Source of the DNA: Cyanobacteria bacterium FACHB-63
Lineage (GTDB): Bacteria; Cyanobacteriota; Cyanobacteriia; Leptolyngbyales; Leptolyngbyaceae
Assembly (NCBI GenBank): GCA_014695255.1
Contig: JACJNX010000031.1
Span: 124,001-188,000, forward strand
DNA length: 64,000 bases
Direction of reading: 5' to 3'
Position numbers and translations under genes: made by a program. The notes beneath the pieces were generated by a model, which was not told the origin of the DNA, did no database searches, and saw only the letters and a list, made by a program, of their open reading frames with translations. Positions within the stretch are counted from its first letter, which is position 1, and each line of letters starts with the position of its first letter. Shown here one piece after another: positions 25,445 to 33,895 of the stretch.

Positions 25445-26227
25445 CACTTTGACTTTCAAAAACTCGTGCTGCCTAAGAATCTCATACAGATTCACATCTA
25501 CCTCTAACAGACAGGTATGACCGCTCTCCGGTAAAACAACCACTTCCGCATCCTCAAACGTCGCCTTAAGCCGATAACCCTCAACTAGCGAAGGCAGCAA
25601 CCGATCCTTTCCGCTTGACAAAATCAGCGTGGGAATCGTCAGCGATCGCAACTGCTCGATCGGCACTTCAAACTGCCGTAATAAATCCATGCGCCAAGTT
25701 GAGGTCGCTTGCGGAACCGATCGCACCGCCTCGATCAAAGCTTGTCGATCCAGCGGGGCAATTTTCTCAAACGCCGCTAGAAGTGGCAGAAACGAAACTG
25801 AAGACCAATGATACAAAAACTGCGGCAAATGGCGACTAAGTTGAGCGCCCCAACCAATCCAAGGTCTGCGATTAAACGACGAAGCGGGATTGACAAGAAT
25901 TAAGCGATCGAACAAATCCGGTGCCAAGGCTGCAACCTCCATCGCCAAGCAACCGCCAAACGACTCACCGCACAGATAAATCTCCCGGTCTGGCTCCCCC
26001 CTCACCTCCGTTCTGACTAAATCCACGACTCGCTGCGATAAGTCCTCCCAATTCGTCAGGTCATCCGGCGGGATCGCCAAACAACGCACATCAAACGCTA
26101 CCTCTAATCCTGCCGTTTGCGCCCTCAGCAATTGTCCTGTCCCGTCCATTCCTGGCAGAAACACAAACAGCGGAAACTGGGGTCGAAGCGCTTTCGGCGT
26201 GAGGAAGCAAGGAGAACTTTGAATCAT
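25442..26227 (-). CDS. Alpha/beta hydrolase, possibly lipid-ester acting
   Basis: A 261-residue alpha/beta hydrolase. The oxyanion region FVFLPGMDGTGQLLRAQ, the nucleophile elbow GESFGG (serine), an acidic residue in LILSSGKDRLLPSL, and the catalytic histidine in VVLPESGHTCLLE form a complete triad. The sequence resembles the hydrolase domain of plant phytyl-ester synthases. Its neighbour 18 bases upstream is a PlsC-type acyltransferase, the second domain of those plant fusion proteins. The pair could therefore make phytyl or plastoquinol esters, or recycle lipids. That is inference from arrangement, and other hydrolase roles are possible. Confidence 0.75.
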   Translation of the reverse strand: MIQSSPCFLTPKALRPQFPLFVFLPGMDGTGQLLRAQTAGLEVAFDVRCLAIPPDDLTNWEDLSQRVVDLVRTEVRGEPDREIYLCGESFGGCLAMEVAALAPDLFDRLILVNPASSFNRRPWIGWGAQLSRHLPQFLYHWSSVSFLPLLAAFEKIAPLDRQALIEAVRSVPQATSTWRMDLLRQFEVPIEQLRSLTIPTLILSSGKDRLLPSLVEGYRLKATFEDAEVVVLPESGHTCLLEVDVNLYEILRQHEFLKVKV

Positions 26228-26245
26228 GGGATAAAAGCGTCAGAT

Positions 26246-26968
26246 TTAAAAGTGACCTTGGTGTAACAGTGTTCTAATTTCAGTCTGGGCACGATCGACG
26301 AGTTCAATCACAGCTTTTCTGGCGTATTTGCCTTGATAATCTGTGCGCTGAGTTGGCGTGATCCAAATGGGCTGTCCGATAAGTATATTTACATTCTGAT
26401 ATAAAACTAGCGGATGCCACCCCTCTTGGTCAAACAGTGGCTCCGAGGGATCAAAGAAGCTTAAGACTTTGAGCGGGATCGCAGAATTAATCGTTTCTCG
26501 CTGTGGTGAAATCGCCACAGGCAAAACTGCTAACTCAGGAATGGGTGCTCTAAGTGCCAAATGAGCAAACCCACGCTGAAATTCGCCCATCTGATTCGGT
26601 TCGGGAGGCTGCACCATCGGCAAAGTCCCTTCCGGAAAAACTCCCACGGCTTGTTGCGACTTCAGCAGCGCGATCGCCTGGTGGAAGAAGCTACTCTGAC
26701 GATGTTTATCGCTGTCTAAAGGAAAGCATCCCAACTGTGTCACTACTTCTCGCATGACGGGAACTTGCCCCATATAGTGATGGCAGGCAAATCGAATCGG
26801 ACGATCGATGGCGCTCATCAACAACATCGCATCCATGACGCTGCGATGATTGCTCACAACGACAAGCGGACTGTTTCTGGGAACACGATCGCAATGATAT
26901 GAATAGGTTCGTGTACCTATGCTCATCAGCATCATCTGGGAAATCTGAAGGGGACTCAAAGCTGGCAT
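26246..26968 (-). CDS. PlsC-type acyltransferase (1-acylglycerol-3-phosphate family)
   Basis: A membrane-associated glycerolipid or ester acyltransferase of 240 residues. Motif I appears as VVSNHRSVMDAML, where the usual NHxxxxD is NHRSVMD. The substrate site FPEGTLP follows (ALLKSQQAVGVFPEGTLPMV). The C-terminus (IELVDRAQTEIRTLLHQGHF) is helical. The gene precedes the alpha/beta hydrolase by 18 bases, so the two are probably one operon. In plants and some cyanobacteria this domain pair is linked to phytyl-ester or acyl-plastoquinol synthesis; alternatively it could simply be a second lysophosphatidate acyltransferase. Confidence 0.8.
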   Translation of the reverse strand: MPALSPLQISQMMLMSIGTRTYSYHCDRVPRNSPLVVVSNHRSVMDAMLLMSAIDRPIRFACHHYMGQVPVMREVVTQLGCFPLDSDKHRQSSFFHQAIALLKSQQAVGVFPEGTLPMVQPPEPNQMGEFQRGFAHLALRAPIPELAVLPVAISPQRETINSAIPLKVLSFFDPSEPLFDQEGWHPLVLYQNVNILIGQPIWITPTQRTDYQGKYARKAVIELVDRAQTEIRTLLHQGHF

Positions 26969-27112
26969 GAAACTTATGACACTCGTTTGCAGACTGAATC
27001 TCTCTCTATTTATGAATCAGGTTGACCTGCGCCCACCATTGTCTTAAGACGCAGATAACATGATTAAAGTGAAAAATTATCCTTATTGTAGGTTGTCTCT
27101 GACTTTAGACGG

Positions 27113-27140
27113 AAAAAAGCACCCCTAAATCAAGAGGTGC
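27113..27140 (-). terminator. Intrinsic terminator of the PEP-CTERM gene
   Basis: On the minus strand GCACCTCT-TGATTT-AGGGGTGC (stem with one mismatch) is followed by TTTTTT. It lies about 50 bases past the stop codon at 27189 and is well placed as the 3' end of that transcript. Confidence 0.75.
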
Positions 27141-27188
27141 AACTAACGGGAATTTTGAATTAGATCCGTGTCGCCTTCCGCAAGAACG

Positions 27189-27923
27189 TTACTCTTCAAG
27201 TTGTGCTTGAGTCCGGCGTTTTAGCAATAAAGCACCACCCGCAGCCATCAATCCCAAAACTGCTGTCGGCTCAGGCACTTTCCGCACATCGCCATCATCT
27301 GCAATGTGGAAAGAGTGGTTATCCGACTCAAAGCCACCGCCACCGGTTTGTGTAATCACAATGCGGTTGAAGAGGTCATTTTTGCCCTCTGAGTAGAAGT
27401 GGAGATAGCCGTTGCCTTCACCGCCATGCTGTGCTGCTCTTACAGGAGCCACAGGATTCACGTCTTCGGTTGAGAAGGACTTGACCAACTTATCGCCCAT
27501 AAAGAACGAAAAGACGTTTCCAGGGCTAATCGCGCCCCAGTTCATCCCGAAGTAGTTCAAGGTTTTCTCCAACTGGATCGCTACGCTGTCGCCCTGAAAC
27601 ACAGCTAGGTAGTTGCCCTGGTTGACTTCTCCATTCGGACCTGCGGGTGCCCAGACATCCTGACGAACGCTGCTCGTACCGCTGTTGTTTTGAAAGCTGT
27701 ATTTTGCAAATCCTGTAGTGGGCGCAGAACCGGAATTGAAATCGATCGTGGTGGTGCCTTTTTTGTTCCAGAAGTCGGAGTAAGCACCTTGATTGGTGAC
27801 ACCGTTCGGACCAGCTACACCACGAGTGATGTTGAACGTAATAGCTTGAGCGGAACCTGCATGGCTAAGCGCTGCGATCGCAGTTATCGCCGTGACTGAA
27901 AGAAGGCTTTTGATGAATTTCAT
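27189..27923 (-). CDS. PEP-CTERM exported protein
   Basis: A 244-residue secreted protein. It has a signal peptide (MKFIKSLLSVTAITAIAALS, cleavage near AQA-ITF) and at the C-terminus the sorting signal VPEPTAVLGLMAAGGALLLK followed by RRTQ, recognised by an exosortase, so the protein is processed and released to the surface or matrix. The middle is a beta-rich domain with two similar segments (GVAGPNGVTNQGAYSDFW and WAPAGPNGEVNQGNYLAVF), an internal repeat about 85 residues apart. ATG 27923 is preferred over an upstream frame. No exosortase is in the window. A 17-base palindrome lies upstream (27965-27981). Confidence 0.82.
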   Translation of the reverse strand: MKFIKSLLSVTAITAIAALSHAGSAQAITFNITRGVAGPNGVTNQGAYSDFWNKKGTTTIDFNSGSAPTTGFAKYSFQNNSGTSSVRQDVWAPAGPNGEVNQGNYLAVFQGDSVAIQLEKTLNYFGMNWGAISPGNVFSFFMGDKLVKSFSTEDVNPVAPVRAAQHGGEGNGYLHFYSEGKNDLFNRIVITQTGGGGFESDNHSFHIADDGDVRKVPEPTAVLGLMAAGGALLLKRRTQAQLEE

Positions 27924-27964
27924 ACCGTTGTCTTGCAGACTAACTCTATATCTCACATTATTCG

Positions 27965-27981
27965 TTCTCCACAGTGGAGAA
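27965..27981. promoter_or_regulatory. 17-base palindrome upstream of the PEP-CTERM gene
   Basis: TTCTCCAC-A-GTGGAGAA is a perfect 8-bp palindrome with one central base, about 42 bases before ATG 27923. It is a reasonable size for a dimeric repressor site, but no regulator is identified. Confidence 0.35.
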
Positions 27982-28472
27982 GCTTTGCGAAAATGTACTG
28001 AAATTTTGAGCAGTGTTCTACTGGTTTTGTTTATGAATTAGGGATTAAGTTCGGCAAAGGAAATGCGTAATTTTGACTAGATTGAGGATTGCTGTCGAGA
28101 AAATCTTCCTGAAGTTACGAAATAATTTGTTGTTATTGAATCTACTTCATCGCAGCTTGTGGTTTAGAATCGTAGCCTCACCGGACTGAAGCACTAGCGC
28201 TGACCATTCACGGACAAGAATTCAAGCAATTTTCTAGAAGTCAAGATTTCGGGGAAGTTACTGAGGCAATCTCACAGATTGGTAAATCGGGAGCTTGAAG
28301 CCTCTTAATGGCAACAGACGGTAAGATTTAAGGTTTAACGACGCTTCTGACACAGCGTTGCTGGTTAGAATTAGAGACGTGCTTCACCCTAAGAGCGATC
28401 GTTCTCAAAATCCAGTTAAGCCCCTGCCCGGATTGATTCAGTTAATTAGAAGGGGTTATTTTCACACTCTCT
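27982..28472. other. Gene-free interval between divergent PEP-CTERM and metG genes
   Basis: About 490 bases. It contains AT-rich stretches and no open frame with a ribosome binding site, no tRNA and no strong stem-loop. A short frame without a start codon (SRSQDFGEVTEAISQIGKSG at about 28236-28299) is visible but unsupported. It presumably holds the promoters of both neighbours and perhaps an unrecognised small RNA. Confidence 0.4.
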
Positions 28473-30068
28473 ATGACTTTACCTCCAGAAAAGACTACTT
28501 TTGCTCTCACAACACCGCTTTATTACGTCAATGATTTGCCCCACATTGGCAGCGCCTATCCGACGATCGCGGCAGATACGATCGCCCGATTTCAACGATT
28601 GCAGGGAAAATCCGTTCGTTTTGTCACTGGAAGCGATGAGCATGGTCAAAAGATTCAGCGGACTGCCGAAAGTTTAGGGCGCAAGCCGCAAGAGCATTGC
28701 GATCTAATCGTTGAAGGCTTTAAGCGGCTGTGGACAAAGCTCGATATTCACTACGATCGCTTTATTCGCACTACGGATGAGCGGCATCATGCGATCGTCA
28801 AGGAGTTCTTCCAACGAGTATGGGAAAACGGTGATATTTATCTCAGTCAGCAGCAAGGTTGGTACTGCGTTTCCTGTGAGGAGTTTAAAGAGGAGCGTGA
28901 GCTATTAGAAGACCATCGCTGCCCAATTCACACCAACAAGGAAGTAGAATGGCGTGACGAGGAAAACTACTTCTTTCGGCTGTCTCATTATCAAGAAAAA
29001 CTGGAAAGACTTTACGCAGAACACCCGGAGTTTATCCAGCCCGAAATTCGCCGAAATGAAGTGCTGAGTTTTGTCGGTCAAGGGTTAAGAGATTTTTCGG
29101 TTTCGCGAGTAAATTTTGATTGGGGATTTCCGGTTCCTGTCAATCCAAAACACACAATTTATGTTTGGTTTGATGCGCTCCTTGGATACATCACAGCATT
29201 ACTCGAACCGGATCAAGAACCGACCTTAGAAATTGCATTTTCTAAGTGGTATCCGTTCGATCTTCACATTATTGGAAAAGACATTCTCAGGTTTCACGCT
29301 GTTTATTTTCCAGCAATGTTAATGTCAGCCGGATTGCCCTTGCCAAAGATGGTATTTGGACATGGGTTCCTTGTGCGTGATGGCGTGAAGATGGGGAAAA
29401 GTAGCGGCAACGCGATCGATCCAGTCGCCTTAGTTGAACGATATGGAGTCGATGCGTTTCGATACTATTTCCTTAAAGGCATCGAATTCGGGCGAGATGG
29501 CGTGTTTGAAGAAGGGCGCTTCGTCGATATGTGCAACGCCGATCTTGCCGATGGATTTGGGAACTTGCTGAATCGTAGTTTGGGCTTGATTCACAAAAAT
29601 AGTGGTGGAGTGGTTCCAGAGGTCGAAATTTCAGCGGATCATCCATTAGGAACGATCGCAGAAGGATTAGGAGAACGAGTGTCAAAAGCTTATGACGCTC
29701 TAGCGTTTAATACCGCTTGTGAAGAAGTCTTAACGCTGATTCGCTCGGGTAATAAATACATCAACGAACAGGCTCCCTGGTCGCTTTACAAATTAGGGAA
29801 AAAGCAAGAGGCAGAAGAAGTTCTTTATGCAGTCTTGGAGTCGGTACGTTTGGCGGCGTATCTTTTATCACCGATTATTCCTCGCACTAGCACGTTGGTT
29901 TATCAACAATTAGGTTTTAATGTTGACTTTAATGACGCTAACTTAATTGATATGTCAATCACTTTCCCCGATCAGTCAAAATGGGGAATACTTCGTGCTA
30001 AACAAGCACTTCAAAAGCCTCAACCTGTCTTTCAAAAACTCGAACTTCCGGTCGAAAGTTCACCCTGA
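28473..30068 (+). CDS. metG: Methionyl-tRNA synthetase
   Basis: Charges tRNA-Met with methionine. The 531-residue class I enzyme has HIGS at residues 24-27 (YVNDLPHIGSAYPT) and the KMSKS loop as KMGKSSGN at about 306. A zinc-knuckle region WYCVSCEEFKEERELLEDHR with CPIH interrupts the catalytic core. The anticodon-binding helical domain follows (SGNKYINEQAPWSLYK). No C-terminal tRNA-binding extension is present, so it is the short form. It is followed after 68 bases by a NYN-domain gene. Confidence 0.95.
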   Translation: MTLPPEKTTFALTTPLYYVNDLPHIGSAYPTIAADTIARFQRLQGKSVRFVTGSDEHGQKIQRTAESLGRKPQEHCDLIVEGFKRLWTKLDIHYDRFIRTTDERHHAIVKEFFQRVWENGDIYLSQQQGWYCVSCEEFKEERELLEDHRCPIHTNKEVEWRDEENYFFRLSHYQEKLERLYAEHPEFIQPEIRRNEVLSFVGQGLRDFSVSRVNFDWGFPVPVNPKHTIYVWFDALLGYITALLEPDQEPTLEIAFSKWYPFDLHIIGKDILRFHAVYFPAMLMSAGLPLPKMVFGHGFLVRDGVKMGKSSGNAIDPVALVERYGVDAFRYYFLKGIEFGRDGVFEEGRFVDMCNADLADGFGNLLNRSLGLIHKNSGGVVPEVEISADHPLGTIAEGLGERVSKAYDALAFNTACEEVLTLIRSGNKYINEQAPWSLYKLGKKQEAEEVLYAVLESVRLAAYLLSPIIPRTSTLVYQQLGFNVDFNDANLIDMSITFPDQSKWGILRAKQALQKPQPVFQKLELPVESSP

Positions 30069-30136
30069 GTGCGTGATGAATGTTCGCTCTTTTTTCTCGT
30101 TCAAAATCTTTCATAAAAAATCTGAGGATAGCAACT

Positions 30137-30754
30137 GTGTTGAACCATATTAATCACGAAGCAGAGACAGTATTTTCGCCAGAGCAAGTGCTCGAAAATC
30201 GTGGACGGGTTGCAATTTTTATTGATGGCTCAAACCTGTTTTATGCCGCATTACAACTTGGCATCGAAATCGATTACACGAAGCTCCTGGTACGGCTCAC
30301 GGCTGGTTCAAGATTGCTGCGATCGTTCTTCTATACCGGAGTCGATCGCACCAACGAAAAACAGCAGGGATTTCTTCTGTGGATGCGGCGCAACGGATAC
30401 CGCGTGATTTCTAAGGACTTGGTGCAGCTACCTGACGGCTCGAAAAAAGCGAATCTTGATGTTGAAATTGCGGTCGATATGATGTCGCTGGTGGGATCTT
30501 ACGACACGGCAGTTTTGGTGAGCGGTGATGGAGATCTCGCGTATGCGGTGAATGCAGTCAGCTACCGTGGGGTGCGGGTCGAGGTTGTGAGTTTACGATC
30601 GATGACCAGCGATAGTTTGATTAATGTTGCCGATCGCTACATCGATTTGGATAACATCAAAGAAGACATCCAGAAAACGCCTCGCAGTTACACCTATCGC
30701 CCGTTAACCAGTATCGGTTTAATGGACGAACACGATGATGAGCATTCGCCTTAA
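30137..30754 (+). CDS. LabA-like NYN domain protein (DUF88)
   Basis: A PIN-like NYN ribonuclease-fold protein of 205 residues. The catalytic-type aspartates are visible in VAIFIDGSNLFYAALQ (D-G-S-N), ANLDVEIAVDMMSLVGS, and VLVSGDGDLAYAVNAV. The tail (ENRGRVAIFID at the start, NIKEDIQKTPRSYTYRPLTS at the end) matches the cyanobacterial LabA group. In Synechococcus LabA affects circadian output by repressing gene expression; whether this copy does so is unknown. GTG 30137 is chosen because GAGGA lies eight bases before it; an upstream ATG at 30080 would add 19 residues. Confidence 0.85.
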   Translation: MLNHINHEAETVFSPEQVLENRGRVAIFIDGSNLFYAALQLGIEIDYTKLLVRLTAGSRLLRSFFYTGVDRTNEKQQGFLLWMRRNGYRVISKDLVQLPDGSKKANLDVEIAVDMMSLVGSYDTAVLVSGDGDLAYAVNAVSYRGVRVEVVSLRSMTSDSLINVADRYIDLDNIKEDIQKTPRSYTYRPLTSIGLMDEHDDEHSP

Positions 30755-30840
30755 AGTAAAGAAGTCGGGAGCAATATCGGGATAAGTTTCGTCGTTTGTC
30801 CCGGTAGCTCCCTGATTCTTTTGGTTTGAGGAATTTTATT

Positions 30841-31992
30841 TTGCGTCGTTCAATCTTCTTGAATCTAGCTCTCATTGCGCTGCTCATCGGTGCAAGTGGT
30901 TGCGGAAATCGCAATCGCACGGCTGAAAAGTTGGCAACAGACACACAAGGCGTACAGAAGTTTGATAGCAACCTGACGTTTAACAACGTGACGCTGGAGC
31001 AAGCTAACGACAAAGGGCAGCTTTGGTGGCGGGTGAAGGCGAAGCAGGCGGTCTACGCTAAAGATCAGAAGAATGCGACGGTGCAAGAGCCGAGAGGCGA
31101 GCTGTTCCAGGACGGCAAGCCGATCTTTAAGCTCGAAGCGCAACGCAGTGAAATTCAACAAGACGGAAAATCAATTATTCTTAAAGGGCAAATTACTGCC
31201 GTTGATATTCGCGATGGATCGGTTCTCAAAGGCAATGAGATGGAATGGCGACCGACCGAAGATGTGTTGATTATTCGTAACGGATTTAACGCGGATCATA
31301 AGCAGGTTCAACTGGCAGCCAAAGAAGGTCGCTTCCTGACTCGCGATCGACGAGTAGACGTAACGGGGCAAATTGTGGCGCAGGCAAAAGACCCAACGCT
31401 ACAACTGCGAGGGGAGCGATTAACCTGGCTGATTCAACAGCAGAAATTGAGCAGCGATCGACCGATTCAAGTTGATCGCTATGAAAACAAGCAAGTGACC
31501 GATCGTGGCGCTGCTGATCGAACTGAAGTCGATTTGAAATCTAAAATTGTCAATCTTCGTCAGAATGCGCGAATTGCCCTACAAAGCTCAAACACGCAAG
31601 TCAGCAGCAATGCCCTCAGTTGGAATGTTGATCAAAAAACGCTGTCTTCGAGCGAGCCTGTGACGATCCTAAACTCTGCTCAACAGGTGACGTTGACCGC
31701 AAATCAGGGCAATTTGCTGCTCCAGCAGCAAATTGCGAATCTGAGCGGCAATGTGCGTGGCGTTGGGGAAAAGAATCAGTCGCGATTGAGCGCCGATCGT
31801 GTGAAGTGGTTCCTGGCGACACAGCAGTTTGAAGCAAACGGCAATGTGAACTATCAGCAGAGCAATCCGCCCTTTAGTATTGCAGGCCCGCAAGCTTCTG
31901 GAAAGTTAGATACTCAACAGGTCGCGGTGAATGGCGGACAGCAAGGGGGACGAGTGGAAATCCAGATTACACCGCGAGGGTTAGGGCGATAG
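30841..31992 (+). CDS. lptC: LptC-like lipoprotein of lipopolysaccharide export
   Basis: A periplasmic lipoprotein of 383 residues. The start is TTG at 30841, with GAGG nine bases before it. The signal peptide ends in the lipobox LIGASGC-GNRNR, so the mature protein is lipid-anchored. The rest is a long series of beta-strands rich in Q, D and K (WWRVKAKQAVYAKDQKNATV, GELFQDGKPIFKLEAQRSEI) typical of the LptC/OstA beta-jellyroll fold, here with an extended C-terminal repeat-like part (about 200 extra residues). LptC guides lipopolysaccharide from the inner-membrane transporter to LptA. The transporter genes are not nearby. Confidence 0.8.
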   Translation: MRRSIFLNLALIALLIGASGCGNRNRTAEKLATDTQGVQKFDSNLTFNNVTLEQANDKGQLWWRVKAKQAVYAKDQKNATVQEPRGELFQDGKPIFKLEAQRSEIQQDGKSIILKGQITAVDIRDGSVLKGNEMEWRPTEDVLIIRNGFNADHKQVQLAAKEGRFLTRDRRVDVTGQIVAQAKDPTLQLRGERLTWLIQQQKLSSDRPIQVDRYENKQVTDRGAADRTEVDLKSKIVNLRQNARIALQSSNTQVSSNALSWNVDQKTLSSSEPVTILNSAQQVTLTANQGNLLLQQQIANLSGNVRGVGEKNQSRLSADRVKWFLATQQFEANGNVNYQQSNPPFSIAGPQASGKLDTQQVAVNGGQQGGRVEIQITPRGLGR

Positions 31993-32001
31993 GCTTGAGT
32001 G

Positions 32002-32397
32002 TTATTGACGCAATTTCATGAGTTCTTGAGGCGAAGCATTCAGTTTAATTCGCGTGAACATTAATTGGTCGTTTGAGTCGAGCGTAAAGAACCAAGTGAC
32101 ATTTACGCCGAACATCGGCATCTGAACTCTCCCCGTAATTTGAAATTCGATCGCGTCTTGGTCGGTAGTGTGAGACATGCCAGCTTGCGGCAAGGCAGTG
32201 ATTCCAGGAGCTTCTTTTTGTAGATAGGCCGCGATCGCTTCTCGTCCAATAATCGGCTGCTCAAACGGAGGTTGCATCGCACCGTCGATCGCAAACAACT
32301 GGCTGGTTGCCTCAAATTCTTCGGCATTCAGCGTTTCAAAATATTGCAAAATCGTTGAGTGTGAAATGCCTTCAATTTCGATCGATTGCGTTTGCAT
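32002..32397 (-). CDS. OCP C-terminal-domain homologue (CTDH), NTF2 fold
   Basis: A 131-residue NTF2-like protein that closely follows the C-terminal domain of the orange carotenoid protein: STILQYFETLNAEEFEATSQ, LFAIDGAMQPPFEQPIIGRE, GRVQMPMFGVNVTWFFTLD and LNASPQELMKLR. The tyrosine in LQYFETLN and the tryptophan in VTWFFTLD appear to match the OCP residues that hydrogen-bond the ketocarotenoid, so carotenoid binding and delivery to helical carotenoid proteins are plausible. No cysteine is present, unlike some CTDHs that dimerise by disulfide. No N-terminal-domain homologue gene is adjacent. It is divergent from queG. Confidence 0.85.
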   Translation of the reverse strand: MQTQSIEIEGISHSTILQYFETLNAEEFEATSQLFAIDGAMQPPFEQPIIGREAIAAYLQKEAPGITALPQAGMSHTTDQDAIEFQITGRVQMPMFGVNVTWFFTLDSNDQLMFTRIKLNASPQELMKLRQ

Positions 32398-32472
32398 GGA
32401 TTGACCTCACTCGCTCCGACCAAACTACTGGATTATTAGAATAGAAGTCCTGCTTCTGCGGATGGAATTTTG

Positions 32473-33393
32473 ATGTCACGAACGGAAGAAATTAAGCAAA
32501 AAGCGATCGAGCTTGGGTTTCACAAAGTCGGTATTGCCTCGGTGGACAATTCGGCTCAAATCAATGCAGTTCAGGCTTTGCAAAATTGGCTCGATCGAGG
32601 CTTTCAAGCAGACATGGCATGGATGGAAAATCCGAAGCGTCAAAATATTCGAGAATTAGTCCCAGAAGCGCGATCGATCATTGCGGTGGCGCTGAACTAT
32701 TACACTGGGCAGCAGCGACCAGAGGGAAAGGAATATGCAAAGATTTCTCGCTATGGCTGGGGACGCGATTATCATCGGATTTTGCATAAGAAGTTGAAAG
32801 CGTTTTCGACCTGGCTAGAGCGCGACGGTACACAGGCACGTTATTTTGCAGACACGGCTCCGGTACAAGATAAGTTTTGGGCGCAACAAGCAGGACTCGG
32901 TTGGATGGCGAAAAATGGCAATGTAATCACTCGCGAATATGGTTCCTGGGTGTTTCTCGGTGGTATTGTCACTGATTTAGAGTTAGCGATCGATCAACCT
33001 CACACGCAGCATTGTGGAACCTGTACTCGCTGCATTGATGCTTGTCCAACTGATGCAATCACAGAACCATTTGTCATCGATGCAAATCGGTGTATTGCGT
33101 ACCATACGATCGAGAATCGCGCCGAAACGCTTCCAGAGATTGATCTCAAGGGTTGGGTGGCAGGATGTGATATTTGTCAGGACGTTTGCCCCTGGAATCA
33201 GCGATTCGCTCAAGAAACCGATGTGCAAGATTTTCAGCCGCGATCGTGGAATGTTGCACCCACCTTGCAAGAACTAGCTGAAATTTCGGAGGAGGAGTAC
33301 GATCGGCGCTTTACTGGATCAGCATTACGGCGGATTAAAATCGGGATGCTGCGGCGAAATGCGAGAGCGAATTTATTCAGGTTTGAGCGTTAG
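32473..33393 (+). CDS. queG: Epoxyqueuosine reductase
   Basis: Catalyses the last step of queuosine synthesis in tRNA, reducing epoxyqueuosine with a cobalamin and two iron-sulfur clusters. The iron-sulfur motifs are C-x2-C-x2-C-x3-C in HCGTCTRCIDACPTDAI and the second set in GCDICQDVCPWNQRFA. The N-terminal part (LGFHKVGIASVD to ARSIIAVALNYY) is the flavodoxin-like cobalamin region. At 306 residues it is the short form without a HEAT-repeat tail. ATG 32473 is used; a TTG immediately upstream is also in frame. The end has an inverted repeat that may terminate transcription. Confidence 0.93.
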   Translation: MSRTEEIKQKAIELGFHKVGIASVDNSAQINAVQALQNWLDRGFQADMAWMENPKRQNIRELVPEARSIIAVALNYYTGQQRPEGKEYAKISRYGWGRDYHRILHKKLKAFSTWLERDGTQARYFADTAPVQDKFWAQQAGLGWMAKNGNVITREYGSWVFLGGIVTDLELAIDQPHTQHCGTCTRCIDACPTDAITEPFVIDANRCIAYHTIENRAETLPEIDLKGWVAGCDICQDVCPWNQRFAQETDVQDFQPRSWNVAPTLQELAEISEEEYDRRFTGSALRRIKIGMLRRNARANLFRFER

Positions 33394-33429
33394 ACGGTAG
33401 CACAAATCAGATTTTGAGATCTACCGTCT
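33392..33429 (+). terminator. Stem-loop after queG
   Basis: AGACGGTAG (33392-33400) pairs with CTACCGTCT (33421-33429) around a 20-base loop. It begins within the queG stop codon. No T-tract follows, so termination is less certain. Confidence 0.45.
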
Positions 33430-33451
33430 GCGATCGTGTTCGTGCCTCTAC

Positions 33452-33766
33452 TTAGTTCGATTCTGCTAACACGGCTTGCAATCGACTGCGAAACTCACCC
33501 TTTGGATGTCCACCTTTCACCTCACCCAAAATCTTAAACTCCTCTTCGGGTGAATCACAAATGATGTAGGTGGGCCATCCCATCTCAGCTTTATCCGGAT
33601 ACTGAGCCAGCAAAATCTTGCGGTACTTCCGATAAGTTGCTGTATCTTGCATTTTCACATCCACAAACTGCAAGCCCAACTCTTCAGTTACTTTTTGATC
33701 GTAGAACGACATCTTGTGACAAATTCCACAATCTTCCGACGAAAACTTAATTACTGCACGAGCCAT
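33452..33766 (-). CDS. Thioredoxin-fold protein with CGIC motif
   Basis: A 104-residue thioredoxin-like protein. It starts MARAVIKFSSEDCGICHKMS, placing the CxxC active site as CGIC near residue 13-16, and the cis-proline region MGWPTYIICD about 60 residues later. The tail (GGHPKGEFRSRLQAVL) matches small cyanobacterial thioredoxin-like proteins. It may reduce disulfides or act in redox signalling; the target is unknown. ATG 33766 begins the fold, and codons upstream of it in the same frame are probably leader sequence. It is convergent with queG and divergent from the DUF2854 gene. Confidence 0.8.
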   Translation of the reverse strand: MARAVIKFSSEDCGICHKMSFYDQKVTEELGLQFVDVKMQDTATYRKYRKILLAQYPDKAEMGWPTYIICDSPEEEFKILGEVKGGHPKGEFRSRLQAVLAESN

Positions 33767-33895
33767 ATTCAAATCATTCTTGAAATACCGTTCCAGCGTA
33801 AAAGATCTTGAGGTCGATCGTGCCAATTTCGTAAAACTCTGTTAACTGGAATTCTGCGATAATACTGTTAATAAATATTGCAGCGAGTCAGTCCT

